The notes: generated by a model not told the origin, from the letters alone. Counted from the stretch's first letter, positions 54,030-63,846 are shown. The stretch: 64,000 nucleotides of DNA from an uncultured Nitrospira sp. (GCA_902500995.1 CABVSR010000011.1:62001-126000); one strand, 5' to 3'. Numbers and translations: made by a program.

Positions 54030-55511
54030 CTACACGACTCCTTTCCGGCGCACGGGATGCGTCACACGAGCCACGATAAATCGGGCGGTCGAAGCGGTGG
54101 CCGCGAATCGGGCATCGATCCGTTGCCCGACGATCCAGGCGATGTGTTGTTGACAGAGCAGCAGCGGTACGTGTTCTCGCATAGACCGACTCAGTTTTGC
54201 ATCTGTGAAGTAATCTTGCAATTTCTTTCGTCGACCGGCCATCCCGGCGGGGAAAAAATAATCTCCCGGGCGCCATGATCGGATCGTCAACGGCCACGAC
54301 AGACGTTCCGCATCAAAGATAGCCATGGTCGAAGCAGGCTTTTTCAGTAGCGCCAACCCCCGTGCACGAGTCACAGCCAGGAGGCGGATAGATGCGTGAG
54401 TGGGCGGCCAGGAGACCGTGCAAGGCAAGGTAGACCCAATGACAACCTGCGTGGCAGCCTGTAAGGGTGTCCTGGCTGACGGCCGAGGACCCGGAGCGGT
54501 AACGTCCGTCGTGATTCGCACCAGGGCCTGCTCGGAGGTCACCACTAGGGATCCCCTCTGCCACGAACCGCCTGAGCGCCCGGAGGCCAGGGAAGCTGTT
54601 ATCGAACGCACCAGATCGCCGCGCGGTCCAGCGAACGACGGCGAGAGGACTTCCATCGCCAGTCGCAGCATGCGGCGCTGCAAGGCCGCCGGCTGCTCGA
54701 GCAATGTGGCTCGATGCAGGGCAATCATGCCGGACTCTCTATTCAGAATGGCCCGCTCCAGGCGCCGCGCAGCCAGCCGATCCAACAGGCGGTCGTCCTC
54801 GCGCAACAGATCGGCCTGGCGCGCGAGCAGCCGGACCGCGGCGGGAGACAGGGACTCCAACAGTGGAACCAGTTCATGCCGGACGCGGTTCCGCAGATAG
54901 ATCGATGTGGCATTGCTCGAATCGGTCCGATAGGACAAGCCCATTGCCTGCAGATAGGCCAGAATCTCCCGGCGAGTCACCGTCAGCAGCGGGCGCACAA
55001 AGAGCCTTCCGCGGCGGTGCGGCATGCCGGACAACCCGCGCAAACCGGCCCCCCGTAACATCCGCAGGAGCACGGTTTCAGCCTGATCATCCGCCGTATG
55101 CCCAAGGGCCACACGATCGACGCCGAGTTCGGCACTCAGGTCCTGAAACAGCCGATAGCGCAGCTCCCGGGCTCGCGCCTGCAGTGAGCTCGAGAGACCA
55201 GCCTGTGGTGAAGGAATCGTGAGAGAGCGGATCAGACAAGGAAGAGTGAGCCGGCGGCAAAGCGCGGCGACAAACGAGGCGTCCTCGTCGGCCTCGGCAC
55301 CCCGGAGTCCATAGTTGCAATGGACGACCTTGAGAGAAAGATTCCAGGACGGCGCAAGCTGGTGGAGGACGGACAACAAGGCCACCGAATCCGGCCCCCC
55401 GGAAACGGCCACCAGGACAGACTGGCCCGGGTGGAGTAGCGCGCGCGCACGAAGGGCGCGCACCGCCTGATTATGAAGCGGGTGAGGCACTGCTGCGGGA
55501 GAGCCTGCCAT
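54030..55511 (-). CDS. tilS: tRNA(Ile)-lysidine synthase
   Basis: The 493-residue enzyme makes lysidine at the wobble C of tRNA-Ile(CAU). The N-type ATP-pyrophosphatase loop is VAVSGGPDSVALLSVL (SGGPDS at 37-42), followed by VVHCNYGLRGAEADED and ALGHTADDQAETVLLRMLRG. A C-terminal TilS domain ends in GRRKKLQDYFTDAKLSR and VAWIVGQR-type residues (IAWIVGQRIDARF). The length fits the two-domain form. It is coupled to hpt and follows ribF by three bases. Confidence 0.95.
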   Translation of the reverse strand: MAGSPAAVPHPLHNQAVRALRARALLHPGQSVLVAVSGGPDSVALLSVLHQLAPSWNLSLKVVHCNYGLRGAEADEDASFVAALCRRLTLPCLIRSLTIPSPQAGLSSSLQARARELRYRLFQDLSAELGVDRVALGHTADDQAETVLLRMLRGAGLRGLSGMPHRRGRLFVRPLLTVTRREILAYLQAMGLSYRTDSSNATSIYLRNRVRHELVPLLESLSPAAVRLLARQADLLREDDRLLDRLAARRLERAILNRESGMIALHRATLLEQPAALQRRMLRLAMEVLSPSFAGPRGDLVRSITASLASGRSGGSWQRGSLVVTSEQALVRITTDVTAPGPRPSARTPLQAATQVVIGSTLPCTVSWPPTHASIRLLAVTRARGLALLKKPASTMAIFDAERLSWPLTIRSWRPGDYFFPAGMAGRRKKLQDYFTDAKLSRSMREHVPLLLCQQHIAWIVGQRIDARFAATASTARFIVARVTHPVRRKGVV

Positions 55512-55514
55512 CGA

Positions 55515-56477
55515 TCATGACTGGGACTGAAGGGGCGAGACCGTCTCTACTGCCGCCTCACGCAACTGGGCGCGGGCCGCCCGCACGTCCAGCTCAATCT
55601 GCTTGGTCAGGGCCTCAGCGGAAGCGAACAGGCGGTCTTCGCGAACAAACCCCAGCAGATCCACGCGAATCGTTTCGCCATACAGTTCGAGGCGTTCATC
55701 CAAAATCGACACCTCGAGTAATCGTTCTCCTGCCCCGAAGGTCGGCCTGGTGCCGATGTAGACGACCGAATCCAAACTGCGCCTGTTCCAGCGCACCTTT
55801 GCCGCATACACTCCGTCCGGCGGAATGACGCGCCCTTCAGGAAGCCGAAGATTCGCCGTGGGCCATCCCAGCTCCGTCCCGCGCTGCGCGCCAGGAATGA
55901 CCGTTCCCTCGATGCCGTAGGGCCTCCCGAGGAAACGAACGGCCTTGTGCAGGTCGCCCGCTTGAATCATCTGGCGAATCCGCGTCGAGCTCACCACTTC
56001 CCCGTCGATGACCACGGGGGACATCGGATGCACGTGAAATCCGAGCTGGCCGCCAAGCGAGATCAAATCTGCAATGCGACCGGCCCGGCCTTTGCCGAAA
56101 GCAAAATGCTCTCCGATAAACAGCTCCCGCGTACCGATGCCGTCGCACAGGACCTGTTTCGCAAACTGCGCCGGACTCAATCCGGCAAACGCGAGGGTGA
56201 ATTCCAGATACACCACTTCATCGATGCCGGCGGCCTCGAAGCGGGCCAGCTTTTCTTCCGGCGTGGTGAGAAACATCAGATTGACCTGAGGCGCGAGAAT
56301 CTTGACCGGATGCGGATCGAACGTCAGCACCAGCGCTGTGCCGGCCTCCCGTCGAGCCGTCGATACCACCCGATCCAGGAGCGCCCGATGGCCGTGATGA
56401 TGGCCATCAAAATTCCCGATGGTCACCACCGAATAGGGCCGGGTAATGGACGGAGTAAGACCGCGTGAAATTTTCAT
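55515..56477 (-). CDS. ribF: Bifunctional riboflavin kinase / FAD synthetase
   Basis: The 320-residue protein has an N-terminal FMN adenylyltransferase domain ([19 protein letters not shown] at 17-35, [10 protein letters not shown]) and a C-terminal flavokinase domain ([27 protein letters not shown], ending with [18 protein letters not shown]). It converts riboflavin to FMN and FAD. Its start overlaps the hemB stop by four bases, and tilS follows within three bases. All motifs are standard; the second position of the HxGH motif region (GHHHGH) is a common variant. Confidence 0.96.
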   Translation of the reverse strand: MKISRGLTPSITRPYSVVTIGNFDGHHHGHRALLDRVVSTARREAGTALVLTFDPHPVKILAPQVNLMFLTTPEEKLARFEAAGIDEVVYLEFTLAFAGLSPAQFAKQVLCDGIGTRELFIGEHFAFGKGRAGRIADLISLGGQLGFHVHPMSPVVIDGEVVSSTRIRQMIQAGDLHKAVRFLGRPYGIEGTVIPGAQRGTELGWPTANLRLPEGRVIPPDGVYAAKVRWNRRSLDSVVYIGTRPTFGAGERLLEVSILDERLELYGETIRVDLLGFVREDRLFASAEALTKQIELDVRAARAQLREAAVETVSPLQSQS

Positions 56478-57457
56478 GCGTGCCGTGACTGAAGCAGGGT
56501 AGCGGCTTCTTTGGCAAAATAGGTCAAAATGATCTCGGCGCCGGCGCGCTTGATCGAGAGCAGCGACTCCATCATGGCTCGACGCTCATCCAGCCATCCC
56601 GCCTGCGCGGCCGCTTTGATCATGCTGTATTCGCCGCTCACCTGATAGGCGGCGATGGGCAGGAGCGTCCGCTCGCGCGCCGCCCTGATGACATCCAAAT
56701 AGGGCATGGCGGGTTTCACCATGATGATATCCGCGCCCTCTTCCACATCCAGATCGATCTCCCGTAAGGCTTCGCGCTTGTTGGCCGGGTCCATCTGGTA
56801 CGACTGGCGGTCGCCGAACTGCGGACTGGAATTGGCGGCATCGCGAAACGGCGCATAGAAGCAGGACGCAAATTTCGCGGCATAGGCCATGATCGGGATG
56901 TCGACGAAGCCGGCCCGATCCAATTCGTCGCGGATGGCGGCCACTCGTCCATCCATCATGTCGGACGGCGCGACCATGTCGGCGCCCGCCTCGGCATGCG
57001 TCTTTGCCATGGCCCTCAGACAATCCAGCGTCTCATCGTTTAAGATCTTGCCGTCTCGAACGATGCCGCAATGTCCATGACTGGTGTACTCGTCGATGCA
57101 GACATCGGTCACCACCACCAGGTCAGGAACCTGTTGTTTCAAAACGCGAGTGGCGCGTTGCACGATGCCGTCCGGATCGAATCCCGAGCTGCCCCGCTCA
57201 TCCTTCCGATCCGGAATGCCGAACAGGATCACGGCCGGAATACCCAATGCCTTGACCTCTACGGCTTCCTTCACCAGGAGATCAATGGAAAGACGAAACT
57301 GTCCCGGCATCGAGTTGATCGGCTCGCGACGTCCCTGCCCTTCGGTGACAAACACCGGATAGATGAAATCATTCGGGGTCAAGTGCGTTTCGCGAACCAT
57401 TCGCCGAAGCGGCTCTGTCTCCCGCGTTCGACGCATGCGGTGCATCGGAAAGGCCAT
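56474..57457 (-). CDS. hemB: Delta-aminolevulinic acid dehydratase (porphobilinogen synthase)
   Basis: The 327-residue enzyme joins two ALA molecules to porphobilinogen in heme synthesis. Catalytic lysines are Lys195 ([14 protein letters not shown]) and Lys248 ([13 protein letters not shown]). The metal loop reads [14 protein letters not shown]: Cys120 and Cys130 are kept but the middle ligand position is Asp122, between the Cys3 zinc type and the Asp-rich magnesium type. It belongs to the heme run hemA, hemC, cobA-hemD, CBS gene, hemB, all co-directional with tiny gaps. Confidence 0.97.
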   Translation of the reverse strand: MAFPMHRMRRTRETEPLRRMVRETHLTPNDFIYPVFVTEGQGRREPINSMPGQFRLSIDLLVKEAVEVKALGIPAVILFGIPDRKDERGSSGFDPDGIVQRATRVLKQQVPDLVVVTDVCIDEYTSHGHCGIVRDGKILNDETLDCLRAMAKTHAEAGADMVAPSDMMDGRVAAIRDELDRAGFVDIPIMAYAAKFASCFYAPFRDAANSSPQFGDRQSYQMDPANKREALREIDLDVEEGADIIMVKPAMPYLDVIRAARERTLLPIAAYQVSGEYSMIKAAAQAGWLDERRAMMESLLSIKRAGAEIILTYFAKEAATLLQSRHA

Positions 57458-57461
57458 GCGC

Positions 57462-57854
57462 TTATTTCCTCGGCAAGTTGGTCAGGAAGACCACCAAATC
57501 ACGGACTGAAATCATGCCGACCAGTTGCCCGTCCTTCGTCACCCCCAGATGGCGCAGATGCGTCTGGGCCATCAGGTCGTTCGCGTCCAGCAACGTCTTA
57601 TGCTCTTCGATCGTCACCAGCGGCGCCGACATGATCTGCTCCACGGTCGTCTTCGTCATATCGGCGCCGGTCGCCACGACTCTCCGGACCATATCCGTGT
57701 CCGTGATGATGCCGATGACTTCCTTGCCGTTGGTGACGAACAAACTGCCGATGTTGCGATCACGCATGACGCGGCCAGCCGTGCGCACATCGACATCGCG
57801 CTCCACGGTGATGAACTTGTCTTTCGGAACCATGAATGACTTGACTGGAACCAT
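57462..57854 (-). CDS. CBS-domain pair protein
   Basis: The 130-residue protein is essentially two CBS domains: [20 protein letters not shown] with [20 protein letters not shown], then [19 protein letters not shown] with [23 protein letters not shown] pairs bind adenine nucleotides or SAM and usually regulate a partner. Its place inside the heme operon, 5 bp from hemB and about 45 bp from cobA-hemD, suggests a regulatory role there. The ligand and partner are unknown. Confidence 0.9.
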   Translation of the reverse strand: MVPVKSFMVPKDKFITVERDVDVRTAGRVMRDRNIGSLFVTNGKEVIGIITDTDMVRRVVATGADMTKTTVEQIMSAPLVTIEEHKTLLDANDLMAQTHLRHLGVTKDGQLVGMISVRDLVVFLTNLPRK

Positions 57855-57900
57855 GCGGCATCCTCCCTGTTAAGTGACGAACATTCTGCCGATCGCACAA

Positions 57901-59472
57901 TCATCGATTCGCTGCCGGCGCGGGCCGACGATCAGGTTGACGGTCAACATGCCTGACGATGGCTTCCGCCAGGGCCGGAACCGTGTTCTCCGCCGCCATG
58001 ACATGCACCGTCAGGCCGGCGTCTTTCGCGGTCGCCGCCGTGATGGGGCCGATGCAGGCGACGGTGGCCTCTCCGACTCGCCGCAACATCTCCTCTTTCG
58101 AGGGAAACAAGCCGACAAAGTTTCGCACCGTCGACGAACTGGTAAACGAAATGACGTCGAGTTCACCGGCCTCGAGCTGCCCGACGAGTCGATCGGTCGC
58201 GACGGCGGGCAGAATCGTGCGGTACACGGGTACCACATCGACGGCCGCGCCTTGCGCGCGCAACTGCTCCGGCAGCAGTTCGCGGGCCACCAGCGCACGG
58301 GGAATCAATACCTTCGTTCCGCGAAGGCGCCGCCCGGCCAATGAGTCCAGTATTCCCTCGGCCTGATATTGTTCCGGGATCACATCGGCGCGCAAGCCAT
58401 ACGTTGACAGCGCTTCCGCGGTACGCGGTCCGATACAGCAAATCGTCAGGCCGGCCAACGCACGGACATCGCGCTGCCTGTCCAGCAAGCGAGTCATGAA
58501 GGGTCCTACGCCGTTCACACTCGTGAAGATCAGCCAGTTATACGTGTCCAAGCGAGCCAAGGCCGCATCGAGCAGCGACCAATCTTCGGGGGGCACGATG
58601 GCAATGGTCGGGCATTCCACGGCCTCCCCGCCATACGCCTGGATGACATCGGAAAATTCGGCCGCTTGGGATGTGGGTCGCGTGACGAGAATCCGTTTTC
58701 CGAATAACGGCCGCTGCTCAAACCAGTTCAGCTGCGTTCGCAGGCGCACCACCTCTCCGACCACGATCACCGTCGGGGGTTCCATATGGGCCGCTGCCGC
58801 CTTTCCCACGATATCGTCCAGAGTGCCTACAACCGTCCGCTGCGACACACGCGTTCCCCATCGGATGACGGCCGCGGGCGTCGTGCCCTCTTTGCCTTCA
58901 GCCCGAAGGCACTGGACAATCTTCGGCAAATTGGTCATCCCCATGAGAAAGACCAAGGTCCCGTGTGCGGTCGCCAGGCGAGTCCATTCGATGCTGCTCC
59001 GCTCTTTCGCCGGATCTTCATGGCCCGTGATGAAGGTCACGGTGGAGGCCAGCGTCCGGTGCGTGACGGGAATGCCCGCATATGCCGGTGCCGCCACCGC
59101 TGCGGTCACACCCGGTACCACTTCGTATTGCAAACCGGCGGCGGCGACTGCCTCGGCCTCTTCCCCGCCTCTCCCGAAGACAAACGGATCGCCGCCTTTC
59201 AGCCGGACCACCCGTTTTCCAGCCCGTGCATGGTCGATCAACAGACGATTGATTTCCGATTGATCCCGATAGTGGCCGCGACCACGCCGACCGACATACA
59301 GCCGTTCCGCCGCCGCAGGCACGTATTGCAACAGCGCTTCGTTGGCGAGGTAATCGTACAAGACGACATCGGCCTGCTCCAGACATTCCTTGCCGCGCAA
59401 CGTCAGCAGCTTCGGATCACCGGGACCGGCGCCGACCAGATAGACCGTTCCTTTGCGCGTCGTCATGATCAT
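57901..59472 (-). CDS. Fused uroporphyrinogen-III C-methyltransferase / uroporphyrinogen-III synthase
   Basis: The 523-residue protein joins CobA (SUMT) and HemD. About residues 8-250 are the methylase: VYLVGAGPGDPKLLTLRG, VVRLKGGDPFVFGRGGEEAEA and GTLVFLMGM. Residues from about 265 on (GKRILVTRPTSQAAEFSDVI and later DVISFTSSSTVRNFVGLF) are uroporphyrinogen-III synthase. It makes uro'gen III and takes it toward siroheme, heme d1 or cobalamin precorrin-2. Such CobA-HemD fusions are known in several phyla. Its start overlaps hemC's stop by four bases. Confidence 0.95.
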   Translation of the reverse strand: MIMTTRKGTVYLVGAGPGDPKLLTLRGKECLEQADVVLYDYLANEALLQYVPAAAERLYVGRRGRGHYRDQSEINRLLIDHARAGKRVVRLKGGDPFVFGRGGEEAEAVAAAGLQYEVVPGVTAAVAAPAYAGIPVTHRTLASTVTFITGHEDPAKERSSIEWTRLATAHGTLVFLMGMTNLPKIVQCLRAEGKEGTTPAAVIRWGTRVSQRTVVGTLDDIVGKAAAAHMEPPTVIVVGEVVRLRTQLNWFEQRPLFGKRILVTRPTSQAAEFSDVIQAYGGEAVECPTIAIVPPEDWSLLDAALARLDTYNWLIFTSVNGVGPFMTRLLDRQRDVRALAGLTICCIGPRTAEALSTYGLRADVIPEQYQAEGILDSLAGRRLRGTKVLIPRALVARELLPEQLRAQGAAVDVVPVYRTILPAVATDRLVGQLEAGELDVISFTSSSTVRNFVGLFPSKEEMLRRVGEATVACIGPITAATAKDAGLTVHVMAAENTVPALAEAIVRHVDRQPDRRPAPAANR

Positions 59473-60401
59473 GACGCTTGTCCGTAAATCTCCTTGAGAA
59501 TCACGTCTCCGCCGGCCGCCAACAGCCGTTCACCTAGCGTGGTTCCCAGCTGATGCGCATCTGCGGCCTGGCCTCGAATCTGCTGGCGGATCATCCGCCG
59601 GCCGTCGACGCTGGCCACGAGGCCATCGATCGTCAGGGTGTCGCCATCCAGCAAGGCATGGGCGGCGATGGGAACCTGGCAGCCTCCTTCTAGCCGATGC
59701 AGCAACGCCCGTTCGGCTGTCACGGTCATACGGGTCGGGCGATGTTCGAAACGGGCTAAGAGATCGCGCACATCGTGGTCGTCACTGCGCGCCTCGATGC
59801 CCAGCGCGCCTTGAGCGATGGCGGGCAGGCTGAGCTCAACCGGCAGGTATTCCGTAATCTCCGCGTCCCACCCCAGTCGCCGCAACCCCGCGGCGGCCAA
59901 TACGATGGCATCAAATTGTCCTTCGCGTAACTTTCTGAGGCGAGTGTCCAAATTGCCGCGGAGCATCTCGATGGCCAAATCGGGACGATGATGCAGCAGT
60001 TGGGCTTGCCGGCGCAGGCTGCTGGTGCCGATGCGGGCACCGGGCTTCAGCTCACCCAGCCGGCACCCGTCACGCGTGATCAGCGCATCGCGCGCATCTT
60101 CACGGGGAGGCACACAGAGAATCTCCAGGCCGTCGGGTAAAGCCGTCGGGACATCCTTCATGCTGTGAACGGCGAGGTCGATCTCCCCGCTCAAGAGCGC
60201 ATCCTCGATTTCCTTCACGAACAGTCCCTTGCCGCCGATATTCGCCAGCGGCACATCGAGGATTTTATCGCCCGACGTTTGGATGCGCTTCAATGAAATG
60301 GTGAGGCCCGGGGCCAGTTCCTGGAGACGCGCTTGCACCCACTCACTCTGATGCACGGCCAGCTTGCTGCCGCGAGTCCCGAGAATAAGCGCGCGACTCA
60401 T
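59469..60401 (-). CDS. hemC: Hydroxymethylbilane synthase (porphobilinogen deaminase)
   Basis: The 310-residue enzyme polymerises four porphobilinogen units. Motifs are LILGTRGSKLAVHQSEWV at the start, FVKEIEDALLSGEIDLAVHSMKD, GTSSLRRQAQLL, RGNLDTRLRKL and the dipyrromethane cofactor Cys241 in RLEGGCQVPIAAHA. Length and motifs are standard. It is followed by cobA-hemD (ATGA overlap) and preceded by hemA after an 88-bp gap with no recognised signal. Confidence 0.97.
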   Translation of the reverse strand: MSRALILGTRGSKLAVHQSEWVQARLQELAPGLTISLKRIQTSGDKILDVPLANIGGKGLFVKEIEDALLSGEIDLAVHSMKDVPTALPDGLEILCVPPREDARDALITRDGCRLGELKPGARIGTSSLRRQAQLLHHRPDLAIEMLRGNLDTRLRKLREGQFDAIVLAAAGLRRLGWDAEITEYLPVELSLPAIAQGALGIEARSDDHDVRDLLARFEHRPTRMTVTAERALLHRLEGGCQVPIAAHALLDGDTLTIDGLVASVDGRRMIRQQIRGQAADAHQLGTTLGERLLAAGGDVILKEIYGQAS

Positions 60402-60489
60402 CGAGGCTCACAATCGGATCGGCCGGCCAAGCAGGATCGGGCGTCTGTGATGATGACTTTGCTCATAGGGGGATCTCCGGCGCTCCATC

Positions 60490-61896
60490 TCAACTCACTC
60501 GCCGGCTTTGCTCCTTCGTTGTATGCTGCACCAAAGACTCTTCGGAAAACCGATTGGCGCCGTTACCGGTTCCGCTGGACTCCGATCCGTCTTGCACCTC
60601 TGTCTGCGCCGGCGGGTAGGCAGGCGGGGTGTCCTCCAGACTAAAAAACCGGCGAGCCGCATCCACATAGGCCGCGCCGCTTGAAGACGTGGCCTCCGCT
60701 TTTAACGTCACCATCGCGCCATGCACCATTTTATTGACGATGGCCGAGGCCAATGCCTCGACGGCAGCTCGATCTTCCGACGAGAGGTGCGCCAACCGCG
60801 CGAGCACCTTCTCGACCTCGCGCCGCTTGATTTCTTCGGTCCGGCCGCGCAGGGCGACAATGGTCGGCGTCACTTCCAGCGATTGCAGCCACTGGCCCAA
60901 CACGGCCACCTCTTCCACCACCATCTGCTCGGCTTTCGCCGCTTCCCGCAACCGATCTTCCCGGTTTTGCTCGACCCGCATGTGCAGGTCATCGATGTCG
61001 AAGAGGAAGGCATCGTCGATCGGCCTCACCGCAGGATCAATATTGCGCGGCACGGAGATATCGATCAGAAACATCGGGCGGTTCATCCGTTGTCGCATCG
61101 CCCGCTGCACATCGTCGGCCGTGACCAGGTAATGGGACGCTCCGGTGGACACAAGCACGATATCCGCCGTGGCCAGTTCTGTTTTGTAGTCCTCGAAGGG
61201 GACGGCGGTCCCGTTAAATTTCTGAGCCAACTCCAACCCATGTTGGAGATTCCGGGTGGTAATCCTGACCTGGCGAACGCCGTTGGCAATCAGGTGGCGA
61301 GCCGCCAGCTTGGCCATCTCTCCTGCCCCGATCAACAACACGGTCTTCTCGGTGAGGTTCGAAAAAATCTTCTTGGCCAGTTCGACCGCCGCGTAACTCA
61401 CAGACACGGCCGTCTCGGCAATTTTGGTTTCGGTCCGCACGCGTTTGGCGACCGAAATGGCTTTTTTGACGATCTTATTCAACAGCAACCCGGAAGCCTT
61501 GTGGGTCAGGGCCACTTCGTACGCATCTTTGATCTGCCCGAGAATTTGCGATTCCCCGACGATCATAGAATCAAGACTTGAGGCGACGCGGAAGAGATGG
61601 CTGATGGCCCGGTCACCGGCGTGCCAATACAGATGCGGCGTCAGATGTTCGGAGGAGAGAGACAGGTGAGTGTCGGCAAGGAATTCCTGCACACGCCCGT
61701 AGCCGCCTTCCAGGTCCTCCACGACGGCGTACACTTCGACGCGGTTACAGGTCGAGAGCAGCAATCCCTCGCGCACGCCTGGATACGTACAAAGCCGGCT
61801 GAGCGCTTCGCGCAGGCGACTTTCAGGAACGGCCAGCTTTTCACGGATCTCGACGGGAGCGGTCTTATGACTCAACCCGACAACAATGACATGCAT
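60490..61896 (-). CDS. hemA: Glutamyl-tRNA reductase
   Basis: ATG 61896 (MHVIVVGLSHKTAPVEIREKL, read in parts) overlaps the ccsA stop by four bases and is the true start; the frame stays open into ccsA. The 468-residue enzyme reduces glutamyl-tRNA to glutamate-1-semialdehyde, the first step of C5 heme synthesis. The catalytic Cys50 lies in LLLSTCNRVEVYAV. The NADPH domain reads LLIGAGEMAKLAARHL, and a C-terminal dimerisation domain follows with a low-complexity tail after residue 420. The coupling with ccsA is frequent. Confidence 0.97.
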   Translation of the reverse strand: MHVIVVGLSHKTAPVEIREKLAVPESRLREALSRLCTYPGVREGLLLSTCNRVEVYAVVEDLEGGYGRVQEFLADTHLSLSSEHLTPHLYWHAGDRAISHLFRVASSLDSMIVGESQILGQIKDAYEVALTHKASGLLLNKIVKKAISVAKRVRTETKIAETAVSVSYAAVELAKKIFSNLTEKTVLLIGAGEMAKLAARHLIANGVRQVRITTRNLQHGLELAQKFNGTAVPFEDYKTELATADIVLVSTGASHYLVTADDVQRAMRQRMNRPMFLIDISVPRNIDPAVRPIDDAFLFDIDDLHMRVEQNREDRLREAAKAEQMVVEEVAVLGQWLQSLEVTPTIVALRGRTEEIKRREVEKVLARLAHLSSEDRAAVEALASAIVNKMVHGAMVTLKAEATSSSGAAYVDAARRFFSLEDTPPAYPPAQTEVQDGSESSGTGNGANRFSEESLVQHTTKEQSRRVS

Positions 61897-62702
61897 CAGG
61901 ACACCGAACCATGACTTTTCAGCACGACGCCGATCAGGGTCAGAATGACGCCGGCAAACCCGATGATCGTGAGATAGGCCGCGCGTTTGGCCCGCCATCC
62001 GATCGTCAAGCGCCCGACCAGCACGGCGAAGTAAAAGCCCCACGTCACCATGGCCCAAGTTTGTTCAGGGTTCCAGTTCACATAGGATCCCCGGACAATC
62101 TCCGCCGAAAAGGCGCCGCTGATAATGCCGAGGGTCAAGAGGGGGAATCCCATCACGATCGATTGCTGATTGAGATGATCGAGATAATCCAGGGCGGGCA
62201 ATTTCGCGTAGAGCACATTGAACCGCTTGGACTTGAGAAGACCATCCTGAATGAGATACATCACCCCTGCCACAAATGCGACGGCAAACCCGACGGTGCC
62301 CAGCATACTCAGCGTCACATGCACCCACAGTGTCTTGAACACCGGCTGGAGGCTGGACGCCCCGTCCGAACGAAACGCCGCAGCGGTCACAAGGGACACC
62401 AGCGCCAGTGGGACGATGAAGGAGCCGAGGACATGGAGCTGCCGTCGATACTCGACGGCCAGGAAGACCAGAATCAGCATCCACGAAAAAAAGGAGAGCG
62501 CCTCGTGAAACGTCGGCAACTGAGCTTGGCTCGAATCAGCCATCCTGGCGACCAGCGCAACGGTATGCGTGGCGAAGCCGGCAGCCGTGATGCCCAGCGA
62601 GACCTTTGAGAGGGTTTCGGCCCGCCGGAGCAAATAGGCCAGGTAGCACACCGTGCTCACGAAATACAGTCCCATCGTGAGCATGAAAAACACCGACGAC
62701 AT
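61896..62702 (-). CDS. CcsA/HemX-type cytochrome c assembly protein
   Basis: The 268-residue protein has about eight membrane spans and the tryptophan-rich heme-handling segment: VNWNPEQTWAMVTWGFYF corresponds to the WxWDPxExW loop of CcsA/ResC/HemX. Conserved His residues occur at HEALSFFSW and TLWVHVTLSM. It is short, as HemX-type members are. Upstream of and coupled to hemA, it may pass or guard heme during cytochrome c maturation, or affect HemA levels as HemX does in Bacillus. Confidence 0.88.
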   Translation of the reverse strand: MSSVFFMLTMGLYFVSTVCYLAYLLRRAETLSKVSLGITAAGFATHTVALVARMADSSQAQLPTFHEALSFFSWMLILVFLAVEYRRQLHVLGSFIVPLALVSLVTAAAFRSDGASSLQPVFKTLWVHVTLSMLGTVGFAVAFVAGVMYLIQDGLLKSKRFNVLYAKLPALDYLDHLNQQSIVMGFPLLTLGIISGAFSAEIVRGSYVNWNPEQTWAMVTWGFYFAVLVGRLTIGWRAKRAAYLTIIGFAGVILTLIGVVLKSHGSVS

Positions 62703-62766
62703 ACCGCCCTATCCTCGCAACATTTCAGCGCAAAGCCACTTTTTTCGGGAACTGGAAATTATATCG

Positions 62767-63489
62767 ATGCGACGAGAACGGAGTCAAGAAAAGTGCGTGG
62801 AATCCGGCATCGGATCAGGCAGGTTGTCGATCGTGGGAGTGCCGATCGGGCATCCGGATGATCTCACGCTTCGAGCGCTCTCGACGCTTCGGCAGGTGGA
62901 TGTGATTGCGGCCAAACATCCTCGATCGACTCAAGCGCTGCTGTCACACCACGGCATCCATGCCGTCGTCACTACCTATGACCGGAAGAATGCCGCGGAA
63001 AAAACGCCCGTCCTCCTCGATCGCCTCAGGAAAGGACTCCACATTGCCCTGGTCTCAGACTGCGGAATGCCTGCCGTCTACGATCCCGGGAGGATCTTGA
63101 TCTCAGCGGCATTCAATGCCCAGATCCCTGTCGACGTGATCCCAGGACCGTCTGCCGTCATCGCCGGTGCCGCATTATGTGGGATGGACGGAAATGCGTT
63201 TCTCTTCGAGGGACGTTGGTCCGGCGGGCTTCGCAAAATGACACATCGGCTTCAATCAATGCGCTCCGAACCCCGAACCATGATCTTTCTCCCGCCCGCG
63301 CAAACACTCCACCATCTTCTCCCTCTCATCCTGACGACATTCGGTAACCGGCGCATTGTGGTGGCGCTGGACCTCACCAAAGGCACGCAAAAAGTCATTA
63401 GCGGACGAGTTCGCACGGTGCTCGCCAAACACTCGTTTCACGATGTTGCGGCGCAGCTCACATTGATTGTGGAAGGCGTGAAAGGCTGA
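62767..63489 (+). CDS. Tetrapyrrole-methylase family protein (RsmI-like)
   Basis: ATG 62767 gives 240 residues; a longer frame from 62653 overlaps the ccsA start and is not favoured. The fold begins RLSIVGVPIGHPDDLTLRALSTL, parallel to RsmI's VATPIGNLxDITLRAL, with VDVIAAKHPRSTQALL, ALVSDCGMPAVYDPGRIL and VIPGPSAVIAGAALCGMDGNAFLFEG. RsmI 2'-O-methylates C1402 of 16S rRNA. The motif SDCGMPAVYDPG differs from SDAGTPGISDPG, and the protein lacks RsmI's C-terminal region, so the substrate is uncertain. It is divergent from ccsA with a 64-bp gap. Confidence 0.8.
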   Translation: MRRERSQEKCVESGIGSGRLSIVGVPIGHPDDLTLRALSTLRQVDVIAAKHPRSTQALLSHHGIHAVVTTYDRKNAAEKTPVLLDRLRKGLHIALVSDCGMPAVYDPGRILISAAFNAQIPVDVIPGPSAVIAGAALCGMDGNAFLFEGRWSGGLRKMTHRLQSMRSEPRTMIFLPPAQTLHHLLPLILTTFGNRRIVVALDLTKGTQKVISGRVRTVLAKHSFHDVAAQLTLIVEGVKG

Positions 63490-63519
63490 GGGATTCAGTA
63501 CTGGGCTGGAATTGAGGAC

Positions 63520-63795
63520 TTATTCGTCGAGGCGTTTACGGATCACGACACGAAAAGACTGTTCCGCACGTTCCTGCGACAGGACATCATGCCCGTCATC
63601 ACTGACACTGCGAGGCACGTTGCGAATCGGATCTCCATCATCCAGATGAACAAGGAGCAATTGCCCTGGAGCCATACTTTCAAGCTTGAGCTTCGTCTTC
63701 ACGAAATTGTAAGGACAAATCACCCCGCGAAGATCCAATTCTTCGTCCGGCTTGTGAACCTGTGTGAATGAGTCGGACATCATTTCCGCTTTCAA
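63520..63795 (-). CDS. TusA/YedF-like sulfurtransferase family protein
   Basis: The 91-residue protein has ELDLRGVICPYNFVKTKLKLE, with the CP-x-P/Y-x3-K signature of TusA-like proteins (Cys in CPYNFVK). It continues PGQLLLVHLDDGDPIRNVPRSV and ends with a short acidic/basic tail. TusA relays sulfur for thio-tRNA or molybdopterin synthesis, and related proteins act in sulfur oxidation. The usual CPxP is CPYN here. Convergent with the RsmI-like gene. An 18-bp palindrome 33 bp upstream may control it. Confidence 0.87.
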   Translation of the reverse strand: MKAEMMSDSFTQVHKPDEELDLRGVICPYNFVKTKLKLESMAPGQLLLVHLDDGDPIRNVPRSVSDDGHDVLSQERAEQSFRVVIRKRLDE

Positions 63796-63828
63796 TAAAA
63801 GTGATGTGGTGATGGTATCAAGGGTTCC

Positions 63829-63846
63829 TCACCGTTGCAACGGTGA
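63829..63846. promoter_or_regulatory. 18-bp perfect palindrome upstream of the TusA-like gene
   Basis: TCACCGTTGCAACGGTGA reads identically on both strands. It lies 33 bases before the TusA-like ATG (63795), where an operator overlapping the promoter would be expected. No matching regulator gene is in the window. Confidence 0.5.
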
